Of a stretch of DNA of 64,000 nucleotides, positions 1 to 9,162 are shown one piece after another. Source of the stretch: Paracoccaceae bacterium (GTDB taxonomy: Bacteria > Pseudomonadota > Alphaproteobacteria > Rhodobacterales > Rhodobacteraceae). The stretch lies in NCBI GenBank assembly GCA_022822495.1, contig JAJEBQ010000019.1, positions 62,001 to 126,000 on the forward strand, in the 5' to 3' direction. The notes beneath the pieces were generated by a model. That model searched no databases and was not told where the DNA came from. It saw only the letters and a program-made list of their open reading frames with translations. The position numbers and the translations under genes are program-made. The first letter of the stretch is position 1, and every line of letters starts with the position of its first letter.

Positions 1-487
1 CCGTCATAATTGGTAATGAGGGGCCATGTATATCAGCATCAAGCAATCCAACTTTGAACCCCAGTTTAACAAGTGATACTGCAAGATTTAGAGATACGGT
101 GGATTTACCGACACCACCCTTCCCAGAAGCAACAGCGATGATCTTTTTTACCTGGGACAGATTGGCCAAATCAGATTGTGGATCAGGATGACCTCCTAGA
201 CGAAGATCCGGTGGAGGTCCCTTTGTTTTTGTTGAGAGCGCCTTTTCTGAATGCGCTGTCATAACAACCGATACTTTATCAACGCCAGGAAGTCCTTCTA
301 AAATCTGAACAGCAGAAGTCCTCACCGGTTCCATCCTTTTTCCCCTGTCTGCTGAAACTTCAAGGACAAAACTGATGTTACCCTGTTCGATAGTCAGGGC
401 CTTGACCATATTCAACTCAACAATATTGCCCTCAGGTATGGTGATCCTGGCCAATTCATTCAGAACAGTTTCTTTTGATACTGACAT
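1..487 (-). CDS. mrp: Mrp/ApbC-family iron-sulfur carrier P-loop ATPase (5' part only)
   Basis: Read by hand on the minus strand from the ATG at 487; the gene runs off the left edge, so only about 162 N-terminal residues are present. Residues 1-85 or so look like the small MIP18/DUF59 domain that precedes the ATPase in many Mrp proteins. The deviant Walker A motif GKGGVGKST follows near residue 119, then [12 protein letters not shown], which is diagnostic of the Mrp/Nbp35 branch of the MinD/ParA superfamily. The family binds and transfers Fe-S clusters in the cytosol. The catalytic C-terminal half, including the CxxC cluster site, lies outside the window. Family identity is firm; cluster transfer is inferred from the family. 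Confidence 0.93.
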   Translation of the reverse strand, partial: MSVSKETVLNELARITIPEGNIVELNMVKALTIEQGNISFVLEVSADRGKRMEPVRTSAVQILEGLPGVDKVSVVMTAHSEKALSTKTKGPPPDLRLGGHPDPQSDLANLSQVKKIIAVASGKGGVGKSTVSLNLAVSLVKLGFKVGLLDADIHGPSLPIMT

Positions 488-603
488 TTCTTCTAAATCC
501 CAAGCGAAAACAGGTTGTCCATACGATAAATATTGCAAAAATTACGATTTTCCAACAGGGAACACTTAGCCTGCCTAACCCCTTACAATGGTGCGATTTT
601 AGC

Positions 604-620
604 ATTGCAATTTTTGCAAT
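604..620. promoter_or_regulatory. Perfect short dyad ATTGCA-N5-TGCAAT between two divergent genes
   Basis: The two six-base arms at 604-609 and 615-620 are perfect inverted repeats separated by ATTTT, and TTTGCAAA follows a few bases later. The dyad lies in the 236-bp gap between mrp (leftward) and the DUF1127 gene (rightward). It could be an operator, or chance in AT-rich DNA; no known regulator site is recognised. Confidence 0.25.
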
Positions 621-723
621 ATGGGTTTGCAAAAACAGGTGTTGAGTAGGACACTATAAAATCCAATATTCCTCCCACGAAATAATTCCACTTTATTCTC
701 TTATTTGAAAGGAGTAACAAAAA

Positions 724-939
724 ATGGCTATTCTTGACAATGTTTCTTTACCCACAGTAAATTTGTTTCATTTTCTTGGGACCTACAAGAAGGCCCTTGA
801 TAAAAAATGGAACCAGTACAAAACCTACAGAAGAACCATGAAAGAGCTCTCTCTCTTGTCAGACAGGGAACTAGATGACATCGGGTTGAGCCGATATTCG
901 CTTCGTGCCACAACGCGTGACAGATGCTTTAAACATTAG
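724..939 (+). CDS. DUF1127 small basic protein
   Basis: A 71-residue protein with a clear Shine-Dalgarno (GAAAGGAG) eight bases before the ATG. The C-terminal half has the DUF1127 pattern: a basic stretch (YKTYRRTMKEL) followed by LLSDRELDDIGLSR. DUF1127 (YjiS-like) proteins are abundant, short and often stress- or phosphate-responsive in alphaproteobacteria, and some bind RNA; the role of this one cannot be read from sequence. It stands alone between divergent mrp and convergent uvrD, with a strong hairpin right after its stop, so it is probably a single-gene transcript. Confidence 0.88.
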   Translation: MAILDNVSLPTVNLFHFLGTYKKALDKKWNQYKTYRRTMKELSLLSDRELDDIGLSRYSLRATTRDRCFKH

Positions 940-950
940 ATTCCTCCTCA

Positions 951-976
951 CGGAAACACCTGCCAAGGTGTTTCCG
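951..976. terminator. Strong hairpin between convergent DUF1127 and uvrD genes
   Basis: An 11-bp perfect stem, CGGAAACACCT / AGGTGTTTCCG, with a GCCA loop lies 12 bases after the DUF1127 stop and 19 bases before the uvrD stop. The right side is followed by TCTCCCCTCCCC and then TTTTC rather than a clean U run. It probably ends transcription from the left, and perhaps from both sides. Confidence 0.75.
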
Positions 977-994
977 TCTCCCCTCCCCTTTTCA

Positions 995-3436
995 TTACGA
1001 TGCAATACATTTGACAAAATCATTTAGAATTAATTTTTCCTGATTATTGTCAAACTTTATCAACAACCGATTGTTGCTCGAAGCAATAACAGTTCCTTTG
1101 CCAAAAGTCCCATGCGCAACTCTCGTGCCAACTTCGATGCTTCTGCTTTTTGATGCTTCTTTCTTCGCTGATTTTCTTCCTTCTGTTATTCCTCTTTGAG
1201 GTCTTCGTGTAACCGGGATCTTTGCCGCAGGCGATATCAGTTTCAATTTTTCATAATGCTCAACATTTTTAGCTGGAAGTTCACTGATAAACCTTGAAGG
1301 TTGCATTCCGAAATAAATCTGTCCATGCAATTGAATTACCTCGTTATAGGAGATCGTACAAAGTTCCTTGGCCCTTGTAATACCGACATGGGCAAGTCGC
1401 CTTTCCTCTTCAATCTCTTCTGAACTGGTTATTTTTTTTGCCAGGGCTTTTTCCTTCTCAGTTATATCCCGACAACCACTGTCAAAGATTAACTGTGCCA
1501 ATTTCCTGCCCAACAAGCCCTTACCCGATGCTTTATCTTGGTTTCCATCAAGAATAATTTGGGCCAAATTTGCCAACCTTTTCCTCTGAAAGTCGTTCTC
1601 GGGTGGATGGTACAATATCGCCATGGCCATTTGGTAAGTCGATTGTGATACCTCCTGAAATCTTTCTTCAATAACCCTTGATAAGGGCAATCCGCCTTCA
1701 TACCAACCGATAAGAAACATGGCTGGATATTCTGACCCCTTACAGGCATGTAGAGTCATCAATGATACCTGATCGTCGGAGTCATTTCCCTGATTCGCTT
1801 CGGCGTTCATCAGTCCTGCCTGCTCAATAAAATTTTCCAGGGATTCATACCGGCCGGCAATATCAGATAATTTACTTATATTGTCTGACCTTTCATCATG
1901 ATTTTCTGGATAATTTTTGAGCAAATACTCCTTGTACCCTATTTCGGATACCAAAGTGTTAATCGAATTAACCAACTCAAGATCCGTATCATTCAGTTTT
2001 TTTGACCAATGCTCCAGCATTGACAAAAACCTCTCAAGTTTGGTCAAGGTCGCTTTGGCAACCCCACTTTCTGATACCAATTTTCGTGCGGCTTCCAGAT
2101 GCGAGATCTTATGCATGACAGCATAATCGCAAATTTTTTGGTAGGAGACCTTGCCAATACCACGAGGAGGAGTGTTGATGATTCTCCCAAAGCTGAAATT
2201 ATCAAGCGGGTTGTGACTCACCTTGAGGTAACCGAGTATATCCTTTATCTCCTTGCGATCAAAGAACTTTGGTCCCCCAATAACCTTGTAAGGTATATTT
2301 AATTCAATAAACTTTTCCTCAATATCAGCCGTTACAGACCATGTTCTTGCGGCCACGGCTATTTCAGAATAGTTGAATTTTCTTTCACCAATACCTTTTG
2401 TGTGTAATTCCTTGATAGTGTTGCCAATGAATTTTGCTTCATCGTACAAAGCGTTGAATTTGTGAATCCTGACCCTTTTGGCCTCACCGGTATTGGGCAA
2501 CCCAACCCGCAATGATTTACCATGTCGTAATACATTATGCTGAATAAGTCCCACACCCGAACCAAGAATATGTTCGGTCGAACGATAATTCTCTTCCAGT
2601 TTAACGATACGAGCCTCGGGGTAATGCTTGGTAAAATCAAGCATTATCTGTGGTCTGGCGCCTCGCCAACTATAGATGGCCTGATCATCATCGCCAACAC
2701 AGCAAAGGTTTTTATTCCTTTGGGTTAATAGCCTTAATAACTGATACTGACAAATATTGGTGTCCTGATACTCGTCGACCATCAGGTAATAAAATTTATT
2801 CTGGTAGGTTAATAATGCGTCAGCCTGGGACGAAAAGAGTTTGACCACGTGAAGGAGCAAATCACCGAAATCTGCACAATTGGCTTGTAATAATTCCTGT
2901 TGATATGTTTGGTATAGGGGTTCAGCTCGACCATCAAACATCGCCTTGTCAACAGCAGTCAAATTTGATGGGGCCTTGGCATCATTCTTCCATCTATTGA
3001 TGGCTCCAATGAGCACTCGAGGAGCGATTTCATCAGAATCAATTTTTTTTGATTTAAGCAAATCCTTAATGATCTTGATTTGGTCAGAGTCATCAACGAT
3101 GGTGAACTTACGGGTAAGTCCAACCCTCTCGGCCTCATTTTTTAAAATTTTTGCTGCCATGGAATGGAAGGTGCCGACCCAAGACAGTTGCATGGGATCA
3201 ATTCCAGTCAATAACTTGATTCTTTCCTTTAATTCATTCGCTGCCTTGTTGGTAAAGGTTACAGCCAGAATTTCATAAGGGTAAGCCAATCCAAGATTGA
3301 TCAGATGGGCGAGTCTGGTCACCAGCGTTCTTGTTTTACCTGTACCTGCCCCTGCCACGATCAACAAGGGTCCTTCCAAAGTCTGAACTGCCTCCAATTG
3401 GGCTTTATTCAGACCTTTAAGATAGCTATGATCCAC
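995..3436 (-). CDS. uvrD: UvrD/PcrA-type superfamily 1A DNA helicase with an insertion
   Basis: An 813-residue 3'-5' DNA helicase for nucleotide excision and mismatch repair. Visible motifs: N-terminal Q-motif region (LNKAQLEAV), Walker A AGAGTGKT at 28-35, DEYQDTN near 220, GDDDQAIYSWRGA, and motif VI EEERRLAHVGITRAKE near 675. The C-terminus (GTRVAHGTFGKGTV...) is the Tudor-like RNA-polymerase-interaction domain of PcrA/UvrD. The protein is about 80-100 residues longer than usual, because motif V (TLHACKGSEYP) and motif VI are separated by some 85 residues where canonical proteins have about a dozen. Motif V has C and S-E-Y where A and L-E-F are usual. The ATG follows a short intergenic gap. 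Confidence 0.95.
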   Translation of the reverse strand: MDHSYLKGLNKAQLEAVQTLEGPLLIVAGAGTGKTRTLVTRLAHLINLGLAYPYEILAVTFTNKAANELKERIKLLTGIDPMQLSWVGTFHSMAAKILKNEAERVGLTRKFTIVDDSDQIKIIKDLLKSKKIDSDEIAPRVLIGAINRWKNDAKAPSNLTAVDKAMFDGRAEPLYQTYQQELLQANCADFGDLLLHVVKLFSSQADALLTYQNKFYYLMVDEYQDTNICQYQLLRLLTQRNKNLCCVGDDDQAIYSWRGARPQIMLDFTKHYPEARIVKLEENYRSTEHILGSGVGLIQHNVLRHGKSLRVGLPNTGEAKRVRIHKFNALYDEAKFIGNTIKELHTKGIGERKFNYSEIAVAARTWSVTADIEEKFIELNIPYKVIGGPKFFDRKEIKDILGYLKVSHNPLDNFSFGRIINTPPRGIGKVSYQKICDYAVMHKISHLEAARKLVSESGVAKATLTKLERFLSMLEHWSKKLNDTDLELVNSINTLVSEIGYKEYLLKNYPENHDERSDNISKLSDIAGRYESLENFIEQAGLMNAEANQGNDSDDQVSLMTLHACKGSEYPAMFLIGWYEGGLPLSRVIEERFQEVSQSTYQMAMAILYHPPENDFQRKRLANLAQIILDGNQDKASGKGLLGRKLAQLIFDSGCRDITEKEKALAKKITSSEEIEEERRLAHVGITRAKELCTISYNEVIQLHGQIYFGMQPSRFISELPAKNVEHYEKLKLISPAAKIPVTRRPQRGITEGRKSAKKEASKSRSIEVGTRVAHGTFGKGTVIASSNNRLLIKFDNNQEKLILNDFVKCIAS

Positions 3437-3727
3437 TCAATTATTCCACTTGTATTTACTTATTGCTTCAATGTCTGAAGCTTGTTTCAACTTATCGTTA
3501 AGATTATTTGAAATCACCACAATTCCCCTCATATGAACGCAATCCAAACCGGTTGTAGCATAACTTAATCACTTAACATGGTCCTGTTTGCTTACCAAAA
3601 AAGTCCTGGAATTTGAATTTTCTTTGCTTGTAACTATTTGGGAGGAGGCCAAACCTTATTTTTAAATTTCGAATAACATAGCCATTTAGCAACTTCCAGA
3701 TTTTCTCCAAAAAGTGTACGCCACAAC

Positions 3728-4462
3728 ATGTACGAATATTTTCCCATTATTTTTGGTTTCCTTTCCCTCTGTGCTATTGAAATCATTCTTGGTATCGACA
3801 ATGTGCTGTTCATTTCTATTGCTGCATCCAAATTACCCAAGGAAAAGAGACGAAAAGTCAGAATCATTGGATTGGCTCTGGCTTTAGTCTTCCGGATTGC
3901 ATTTCTTTTTTCTATTACCTGGCTAACAACGCTTACAAGGGATGTCATTTCATTAACTTCCTTCTTTGGCATGGACCTCCAGTTGAGTTGGCGTGATATT
4001 ATCCTCATAGCTGGAGGTACATTCCTTATTTTCAAAGCATCCACAGAGCTTTTTGCTTTTGAGGAAACAAAAAGAACCTACACCGTCAAGGGGGTGAGTT
4101 CCGTTGCAGTAATACTCCAGATAGCTGTCCTTGATGTTGTATTCTCGATAGATTCAGTGCTCACAGCCATCGGATTGGTTGAGAATGTCTGGATTATGGT
4201 TGCTGCCATTATGGTGGCAATAATTGTTATGTTGATTTCAGCCGAAGGAGTTGCAAGTTTTATCGAAAAATACCCGTCTCTAAAAACGCTGGGGCTGTGT
4301 TTCCTTGTGCTGATTGGAGTGTTTTTAACTGCTGACGGTTTTGATGTGCATATCAACAAAGCTTATATTTATTGGGCCATGGCTTTTTCCAGTGTAGTTG
4401 TTGCTCTCAACATTCGACAAAGGAAAAAAGCAATCGAGTTGAGCAAAAAGGGCGATTCATAA
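3728..4462 (+). CDS. TerC-family integral membrane protein
   Basis: A 244-residue polytopic membrane protein of the TerC superfamily. It has the paired acidic signatures of the family: EIILGIDNVLFI in the first membrane segment and DVVFSIDSVLTAIG near residue 138, with about seven hydrophobic segments. Members export Mn2+ or other metals, often to supply secreted or envelope enzymes, or confer tellurite resistance; the substrate here is unknown. There is no good Shine-Dalgarno before the ATG at 3728. The 291-bp upstream region was examined for a yybP-ykoY Mn2+ riboswitch, common ahead of TerC genes, but the consensus was not found. Confidence 0.9.
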   Translation: MYEYFPIIFGFLSLCAIEIILGIDNVLFISIAASKLPKEKRRKVRIIGLALALVFRIAFLFSITWLTTLTRDVISLTSFFGMDLQLSWRDIILIAGGTFLIFKASTELFAFEETKRTYTVKGVSSVAVILQIAVLDVVFSIDSVLTAIGLVENVWIMVAAIMVAIIVMLISAEGVASFIEKYPSLKTLGLCFLVLIGVFLTADGFDVHINKAYIYWAMAFSSVVVALNIRQRKKAIELSKKGDS

Positions 4463-4585
4463 GACAGCAAAATAAAGCATCACTCAATCTTTAGTAGCAA
4501 GTCTGTCTGTTGCGGTTCTCATCATAACACAAATAATTGCTTTGAAATGAGAATATTTATCGGTACTTGCTTGAAGCAATTCAAT

Positions 4586-4615
4586 TTGTCAATTAGGTAA
4601 CGAGTAAATTATTCT
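4586..4615 (+). promoter_or_regulatory. Probable sigma-70 promoter of tRNA-Gly
   Basis: TTGTCA at 4586-4591 and TATTCT at 4610-4615 are separated by 18 bp and sit 16 bases before the mature tRNA 5' end. The placement fits a housekeeping promoter, but the -10 matches only part of the consensus. Confidence 0.45.
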
Positions 4616-4631
4616 TAATAGGAAGAATTTT

Positions 4632-4706
4632 GCGGACGTAGCTCAGGGGTAGAGCATAACCTTGCCAAGGTTAGGGCCGTGGGTTCGAATCCCATCGTCC
4701 GCTCCA
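4632..4706 (+). tRNA. tRNA-Gly (anticodon GCC)
   Basis: A full cloverleaf can be drawn: acceptor GCGGACG/CGTCCGC with U73, D arm GCTC/GAGC, anticodon stem TAACC/GGTTA with loop TTGCCAA (anticodon GCC), T arm with TTCGAAT, and encoded CCA at 4704-4706. It lies between terC and the PCMT-like gene on the same strand. Confidence 0.97.
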
Positions 4707-4729
4707 GATTCTTGAAAGTAGAATCTTTT
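4706..4729 (+). terminator. Intrinsic terminator of tRNA-Gly
   Basis: AGATTCT / AGAATCT, a 7-bp perfect stem with a TGAAAGT loop followed by TTT, begins at the last base of the tRNA CCA. The stem is AT-rich and so fairly weak, but its placement is right for ending the tRNA transcript. Confidence 0.65.
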
Positions 4730-4817
4730 GGTTTCTACAATGCAGGTAATTTTGAAATTTCTATGACAAACATTTATACCTTGTTTAGACTGAGGATAAT
4801 CCGGGGAGGAAGTCTTC

Positions 4818-5474
4818 TTGTCGAGTAATTTTGAAGACCGCAGAAGAACAATGGTTGACAGCCAAATCAGGCCTTCTGATGTTACCAGTTTTCCTATCTT
4901 GCAAGCCATGTTGTCAATCCCCAGAGAGGAATATGTTCCAAAATCCTTACAGGAATTAGCTTACATGGGGAATCATCTGCCCCTTGATAATGGACGTTAT
5001 TTGCTTGACCCCAGGATTTTGGCGAAAATGCTGGATTCTCTTGCTATTAGGTCCAATGAATTGGTTCTGGATATTGGTTCCGGGATCGGATATTCATCAG
5101 CGATAATTGCCAGTATGGCTGAAGCCGTTATTTCGCTTGAGGAAATTGAGGATTATTCCAAGCAAGCAGAAAATATCCTTGCTTTGCACTCCGTTGATAA
5201 TGTTGTACCCGTTTTTGGGGTGTTGGCAGATGGTGTATCCCGTTATGGTCCTTATGATGTCATTACCTGTCAAGGAGGTATTGAGACCATTCCTTCGGAT
5301 CTGGAGGACCAATTGAAAATAGGTGGTAGAATCGGTGCGGTTATTACGACCAAGGTAGGAGGCAAATGCAGGATTGGCATTAAAAAAACCGGGGGCATAG
5401 ATTGGCAAACTGCCTTTGATGCCCAAGCTCCAACCCTCAAAGGCTTTGAAAAGGCAAAGGAGTTTGTGTTTTAG
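4818..5474 (+). CDS. PCMT-like (protein-L-isoaspartate O-methyltransferase family) protein
   Basis: A 218-residue Rossmann-fold methyltransferase. I chose the TTG at 4818 because GGGGAGGA lies seven bases upstream and the product then begins with the family's N-terminus (FEDRRRTMVDSQIRPSDVT); the next ATG, at 4851, would remove part of it. The SAM-binding motif I is VLDIGSGIGYSS near residue 82. In alphaproteobacteria this branch sits directly before a TolC-type gene, as here (25-bp gap). Whether it repairs isoaspartyl residues like Pcm is uncertain, since the branch is divergent. Confidence 0.85.
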   Translation: MSSNFEDRRRTMVDSQIRPSDVTSFPILQAMLSIPREEYVPKSLQELAYMGNHLPLDNGRYLLDPRILAKMLDSLAIRSNELVLDIGSGIGYSSAIIASMAEAVISLEEIEDYSKQAENILALHSVDNVVPVFGVLADGVSRYGPYDVITCQGGIETIPSDLEDQLKIGGRIGAVITTKVGGKCRIGIKKTGGIDWQTAFDAQAPTLKGFEKAKEFVF

Positions 5475-5499
5475 TTCAAAAATATCTATCAATTTAACT

Positions 5500-6855
5500 A
5501 TGTATTTTTACAAATTATTTAACAAATCATTTATTTCGATTGGTGTCGTACTCCTGCCGTTTTTTGTATGGTTACAAACTGCTCAATCAGAAACCCTCGA
5601 AGATATTTTGATTTCGGCCTACAACAACAGCGAATTGCTTAAGAGTACAGAATATCTCGTAACCATTCAGGATGAGACGATTAACCAGACTAGTGCATTG
5701 ACAAGGCCAAATTTATCATTGAATTTGGGTGCGAATTACAGGTCATATAATGATACAACACCGCCGAATCGAAATGATAATTCGCTTTTGGGGTCAATCG
5801 AATTGCTTGCGACTTTAGTTGTGTATGATTTTGGTGCCAACGATATAGCGGTTGATATTGAGGAGATACGAAAGCAAGCCTTCGAAATCAATTATACACA
5901 GACCGAGCAGACGGTCCTTTTGGGGGCTGCAAACTCGTATCAGGAGCTTTTGCGGGCAAATAATCTACTGGAGCTCGAAAAGAACAATTTGAAGGGTTTG
6001 GAGTCTCAGTTGGAAGCCGCAAAAAATCGCTTTGAGCTGGGCAATATATCCCGAACCGAATTAAGCCTGGTTGAGGCTCGAATTGCAGCAGCCGAAGGTA
6101 ATGTCAAGACACGTGAGGGTCAACTTGAGATTGCCAGAGAACTCTTCCTACTTTCTGTAGGAAGGTATCCTGAAGGTTTATCAGCTTCCCAATTCAATTT
6201 TAATATTCCAAAGGACATCACAAGCGCAATGGAATTGGCGAGTCAACACAACCCGTTTCTTTTGCAAGCCAAACTATCAGTGCTGGTATCGCAAAAGCAA
6301 CGGGAGTTGACCAAAATAAGAGTTTCCAAACCGGCAATTAATCTACGGGGTACCGCATCAAGCGATTTGAATTTGCGTGAGTTTGGTGATGAGAGTTACC
6401 CACAAAATAATTTAACCGTTGGAATTCAAACCACCATTCCTCTTTATTCTGGAGGGCGCTTATCTGCGGCCTTACGACAAGCAGAACTGGACCTGCAGAA
6501 AGCACGCATTGATTTAAAGCATGAAGCGAAATTGCTGGAAAATGAAATCGCCAGTGCCTGGCACAGATTGGAAATCGCTGATTCTCTAATTGATGTCTAT
6601 GTTGAACAAAAGGATTATTCTGAACTCGCCCTGCAGGGTACCCGGGTTGAGGAATCCCTCGGCACCAAATCAACATTGGATGTCCTTGAAGCTGAGCAGG
6701 AATTACTTTCAGCCCAAACCAGCCTAGTCGAAGCTCTAATTGATAGAGATTCAGCTAAATTCACACTGCTTTCTTCAATCGGGGTCCTGACAATGGACTA
6801 TCTCGGGTTGAACACCACTATAGAAACCGAAGACACAAATCCGGACAGCAATTAA
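5500..6855 (+). CDS. tolC: TolC-family outer-membrane efflux protein
   Basis: Starts at the ATG at 5500 rather than further upstream, because the product then begins with a signal peptide (MYFYKLFNKS, a hydrophobic run, then QTAQS-ETLEDIL). About 451 residues, matching the usual length. Two internally similar halves carry long helical repeats, with typical TolC phrases such as LGNISRTELSLVEARIA and its second-half counterpart LGTKSTLDVLEAEQELLSA. It forms the trimeric outer-membrane channel for type I secretion and tripartite drug efflux. It probably shares a transcript with the PCMT-like gene. The RTX protein at 18.9 kb is a plausible cargo of such a system, but that is inference. Confidence 0.92.
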   Translation: MYFYKLFNKSFISIGVVLLPFFVWLQTAQSETLEDILISAYNNSELLKSTEYLVTIQDETINQTSALTRPNLSLNLGANYRSYNDTTPPNRNDNSLLGSIELLATLVVYDFGANDIAVDIEEIRKQAFEINYTQTEQTVLLGAANSYQELLRANNLLELEKNNLKGLESQLEAAKNRFELGNISRTELSLVEARIAAAEGNVKTREGQLEIARELFLLSVGRYPEGLSASQFNFNIPKDITSAMELASQHNPFLLQAKLSVLVSQKQRELTKIRVSKPAINLRGTASSDLNLREFGDESYPQNNLTVGIQTTIPLYSGGRLSAALRQAELDLQKARIDLKHEAKLLENEIASAWHRLEIADSLIDVYVEQKDYSELALQGTRVEESLGTKSTLDVLEAEQELLSAQTSLVEALIDRDSAKFTLLSSIGVLTMDYLGLNTTIETEDTNPDSN

Positions 6856-6882
6856 GAGGTCTGACTTACCCCAGTTCCAACG

Positions 6883-9162
6883 CTAGTTTTGATTGAGAAG
6901 ATGCCAAACCCTGCTTGGTGTCAAGGGAGCTTGCACCTCTTTAATCCCTTGGTCCCACAAAGCATCCTGTACAGCATTGGTTACTGCAGCCAAAGCGCCA
7001 ATGGTACCGGCTTCACCACATCCCTTCATACCGATTGGATTGTTGATTGAAGGCGTTGGTTCGGAATGAAACTCAATGAAAGGGACATTATCGGCTCGGG
7101 GCATCCCATAATCCATGAAAGTTCCCGTAAGCAACTGTCCATATTCATCAAAACCGACATGTTCAGTCAAAATCTGACCAATACCCTGGGCTACTCCACC
7201 ATGGATCTGACCTTTGGCCAAAACTGGATTAATGATCACTCCAAGGTCATCTACAACAGTATATTTGACAACATCTGTTTGCCCGGTTTCAGTGTCGATT
7301 TCAACCTCACAGATATGGGTTCCATTAGGAAATGATTTGTCCTTTATTTGTGTGGTAACTTCTGTCGTTATTAGATCGTCGCGCTGTTTTGCCAAAGCCC
7401 TTGAACCCACTTCCATTATCGTAAGATACTTATTGGAAGTGCTATCCTTGAATGTTCCTTCTTCAAATTCAACCTGACTCTCATCTATGCCCAATTCTTC
7501 TGCAACAAACAGTTTGAATTTGGCAATCATTTGATCGGCCGTACCATTGATTGAAGTCCCTTGGGTCGTTACAGATCTGGACCCACCAGTCCCACCCCCT
7601 GTTTTGATTAAATCACTGTCGCCCTGAACAATCCTGATATTATCAAAAGGGATACCCGAACGTTCATGAAGGATCTGCGAGTAGGCCGTTTCATGTCCCT
7701 GACCATTGGATTGCGTTCCAACATAAACATTGACCATATCATCTTCACAAAATTCTAATCTTGTTGTTTCGCTGGGATCACCAAGAATGGTTTCAATGTA
7801 ATAACATATACCCATACCTCGCAACTTGTGGGCTTCCAGGGATGCCTTTTTCCGCTTGTTAAAGCCGTTGACATCAGCTTCCTTAACAGCCCTCTTGAGT
7901 ACTTTTTCGAAATTGCCAACATCAACCGTTTCATTGGCAAAATTCTTGTAAGGGAACTGTTCGGGCTGAATGAAATTCCGCCGCCTGAGTTCAATCGTAT
8001 CAACCCCCAATTCACGGGAGGCCTGATCAATGAGCCTCTCCATGGCAAAAATGCCTTCTGGGCGTCCGGCACCCCGATAGGCATCAACCGGAGCTGTATT
8101 GGTAAATATCCCGGTAACCTCAAAATAGATATTGGGTATGTCATAAACACCTGAAATAACCTTTCGGAACAAATCGGTCTGAATAAAATGCGCATAGTAA
8201 GAATTATAAGCCCCTAGATTACAATGTGTTATGACCCGATAGCCTATCATCTTGTACGTGTCATCAAAGGCAGCTTCCACCCTGGAGGTAAGATCCCTGC
8301 CACCATTGTCATTCAGCATGGCCTCAGAACGTGTTCCCATCCAATGAATCTTCTGGCCAAGCATTTTGGCTGCTTGGCCAACAGCAAAATTTTCGGGATA
8401 ATTGAAACCCTTCATACCGAAACCGCCACCAACATCAGGTGTTGTAACTCTTACATTATCTTCAGGAATGTCCAAAAGGTCTGAAAGTTCTCCTTTACCA
8501 ACCCATACACCCTGGCCGTTCATGCACATATGAAGTTTGTCATTCTGCCATTCCGCATAACAACCTCTGGGTTCGAGCGAATTGGCAATAACCCGATTGT
8601 CATCAACTTTCAAGGAAACAACATGAGAAGCTTCGTTAAAGACTTTATCGACCTGATCCTTATTTCCCTTTGCCCATTCAAACGCAACATTGTTAGGCGC
8701 TTCCTCATGCAAATCGGCACCGCCTGGAGCAAGGTCAAGATGAGCATCAAGCTCATCAAAATCAAACTCAATTAATTCTGCCGCATCTTTGGCTTGGTTA
8801 ATGGTTTCGGCAATTATAATTGCAACCGGCTCGCCAGCGAATCTTACCTTGCCTTCAGCAAGTATGGTGCGAGCAGGATCGGGAACCTTTACACCCTTAA
8901 TGGGTAAAAGCTCGGCGATCATTCGATTTTTCATACCACCTGCTACGAGGTCCTGAGCGGTGTATACAGCCTTTACACCTGGCGAATCCTTGGCTTCTTC
9001 AACATCAATAGACAGAATTTTGGCATGCGCCACAGGTGACAGGAAAAAATATGCGTATAAACTTCCCTCGGGTCTCAAGTCATCGACATATTTGCCTTCG
9101 CCCTTTAGAAATCGGGAATCTTCCCTTCGCTTAACACCTTGACTAACCCCAAATTTTGACAT
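6883..9162 (-). CDS. Xanthine dehydrogenase-family molybdopterin-binding large subunit (CoxL form II-like)
   Basis: About 759 residues from the ATG at 9162; the longer TTG start at 9195 has no better ribosome site. The N-terminus (GVKRREDSRFLKGEGKYVDD) and TPDVGGGFGMKG are typical of aldehyde oxidase/xanthine dehydrogenase large subunits. The active-site loop AYRGAGRPE is the form II pattern, not the AYRCSFR of true aerobic CO dehydrogenase. The Mo-site glutamate lies in GCGEAGTIG near the end. Such enzymes need FAD (CoxM) and 2Fe-2S (CoxS) partners plus molybdenum cytosine dinucleotide; neither partner gene is adjacent. The substrate cannot be read from sequence. The gene lies on the opposite strand between tolC and valS. 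Confidence 0.88.
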   Translation of the reverse strand: MSKFGVSQGVKRREDSRFLKGEGKYVDDLRPEGSLYAYFFLSPVAHAKILSIDVEEAKDSPGVKAVYTAQDLVAGGMKNRMIAELLPIKGVKVPDPARTILAEGKVRFAGEPVAIIIAETINQAKDAAELIEFDFDELDAHLDLAPGGADLHEEAPNNVAFEWAKGNKDQVDKVFNEASHVVSLKVDDNRVIANSLEPRGCYAEWQNDKLHMCMNGQGVWVGKGELSDLLDIPEDNVRVTTPDVGGGFGMKGFNYPENFAVGQAAKMLGQKIHWMGTRSEAMLNDNGGRDLTSRVEAAFDDTYKMIGYRVITHCNLGAYNSYYAHFIQTDLFRKVISGVYDIPNIYFEVTGIFTNTAPVDAYRGAGRPEGIFAMERLIDQASRELGVDTIELRRRNFIQPEQFPYKNFANETVDVGNFEKVLKRAVKEADVNGFNKRKKASLEAHKLRGMGICYYIETILGDPSETTRLEFCEDDMVNVYVGTQSNGQGHETAYSQILHERSGIPFDNIRIVQGDSDLIKTGGGTGGSRSVTTQGTSINGTADQMIAKFKLFVAEELGIDESQVEFEEGTFKDSTSNKYLTIMEVGSRALAKQRDDLITTEVTTQIKDKSFPNGTHICEVEIDTETGQTDVVKYTVVDDLGVIINPVLAKGQIHGGVAQGIGQILTEHVGFDEYGQLLTGTFMDYGMPRADNVPFIEFHSEPTPSINNPIGMKGCGEAGTIGALAAVTNAVQDALWDQGIKEVQAPLTPSRVWHLLNQN

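Noticed and set aside
375..569. 64-codon plus-strand frame
   Set aside because: It is antisense to the mrp N-terminus and has no ribosome site.
3437..3727. Possible yybP-ykoY Mn2+ riboswitch before terC
   Set aside because: TTTGG-GAGGAGG-CCAAA forms a small hairpin, but the conserved riboswitch boxes were not found.
6883..9162. True aerobic CO dehydrogenase
   Set aside because: The active-site loop is AYRGAGRPE, not the AYRCSFR of form I CoxL, and no coxM/coxS genes adjoin it.
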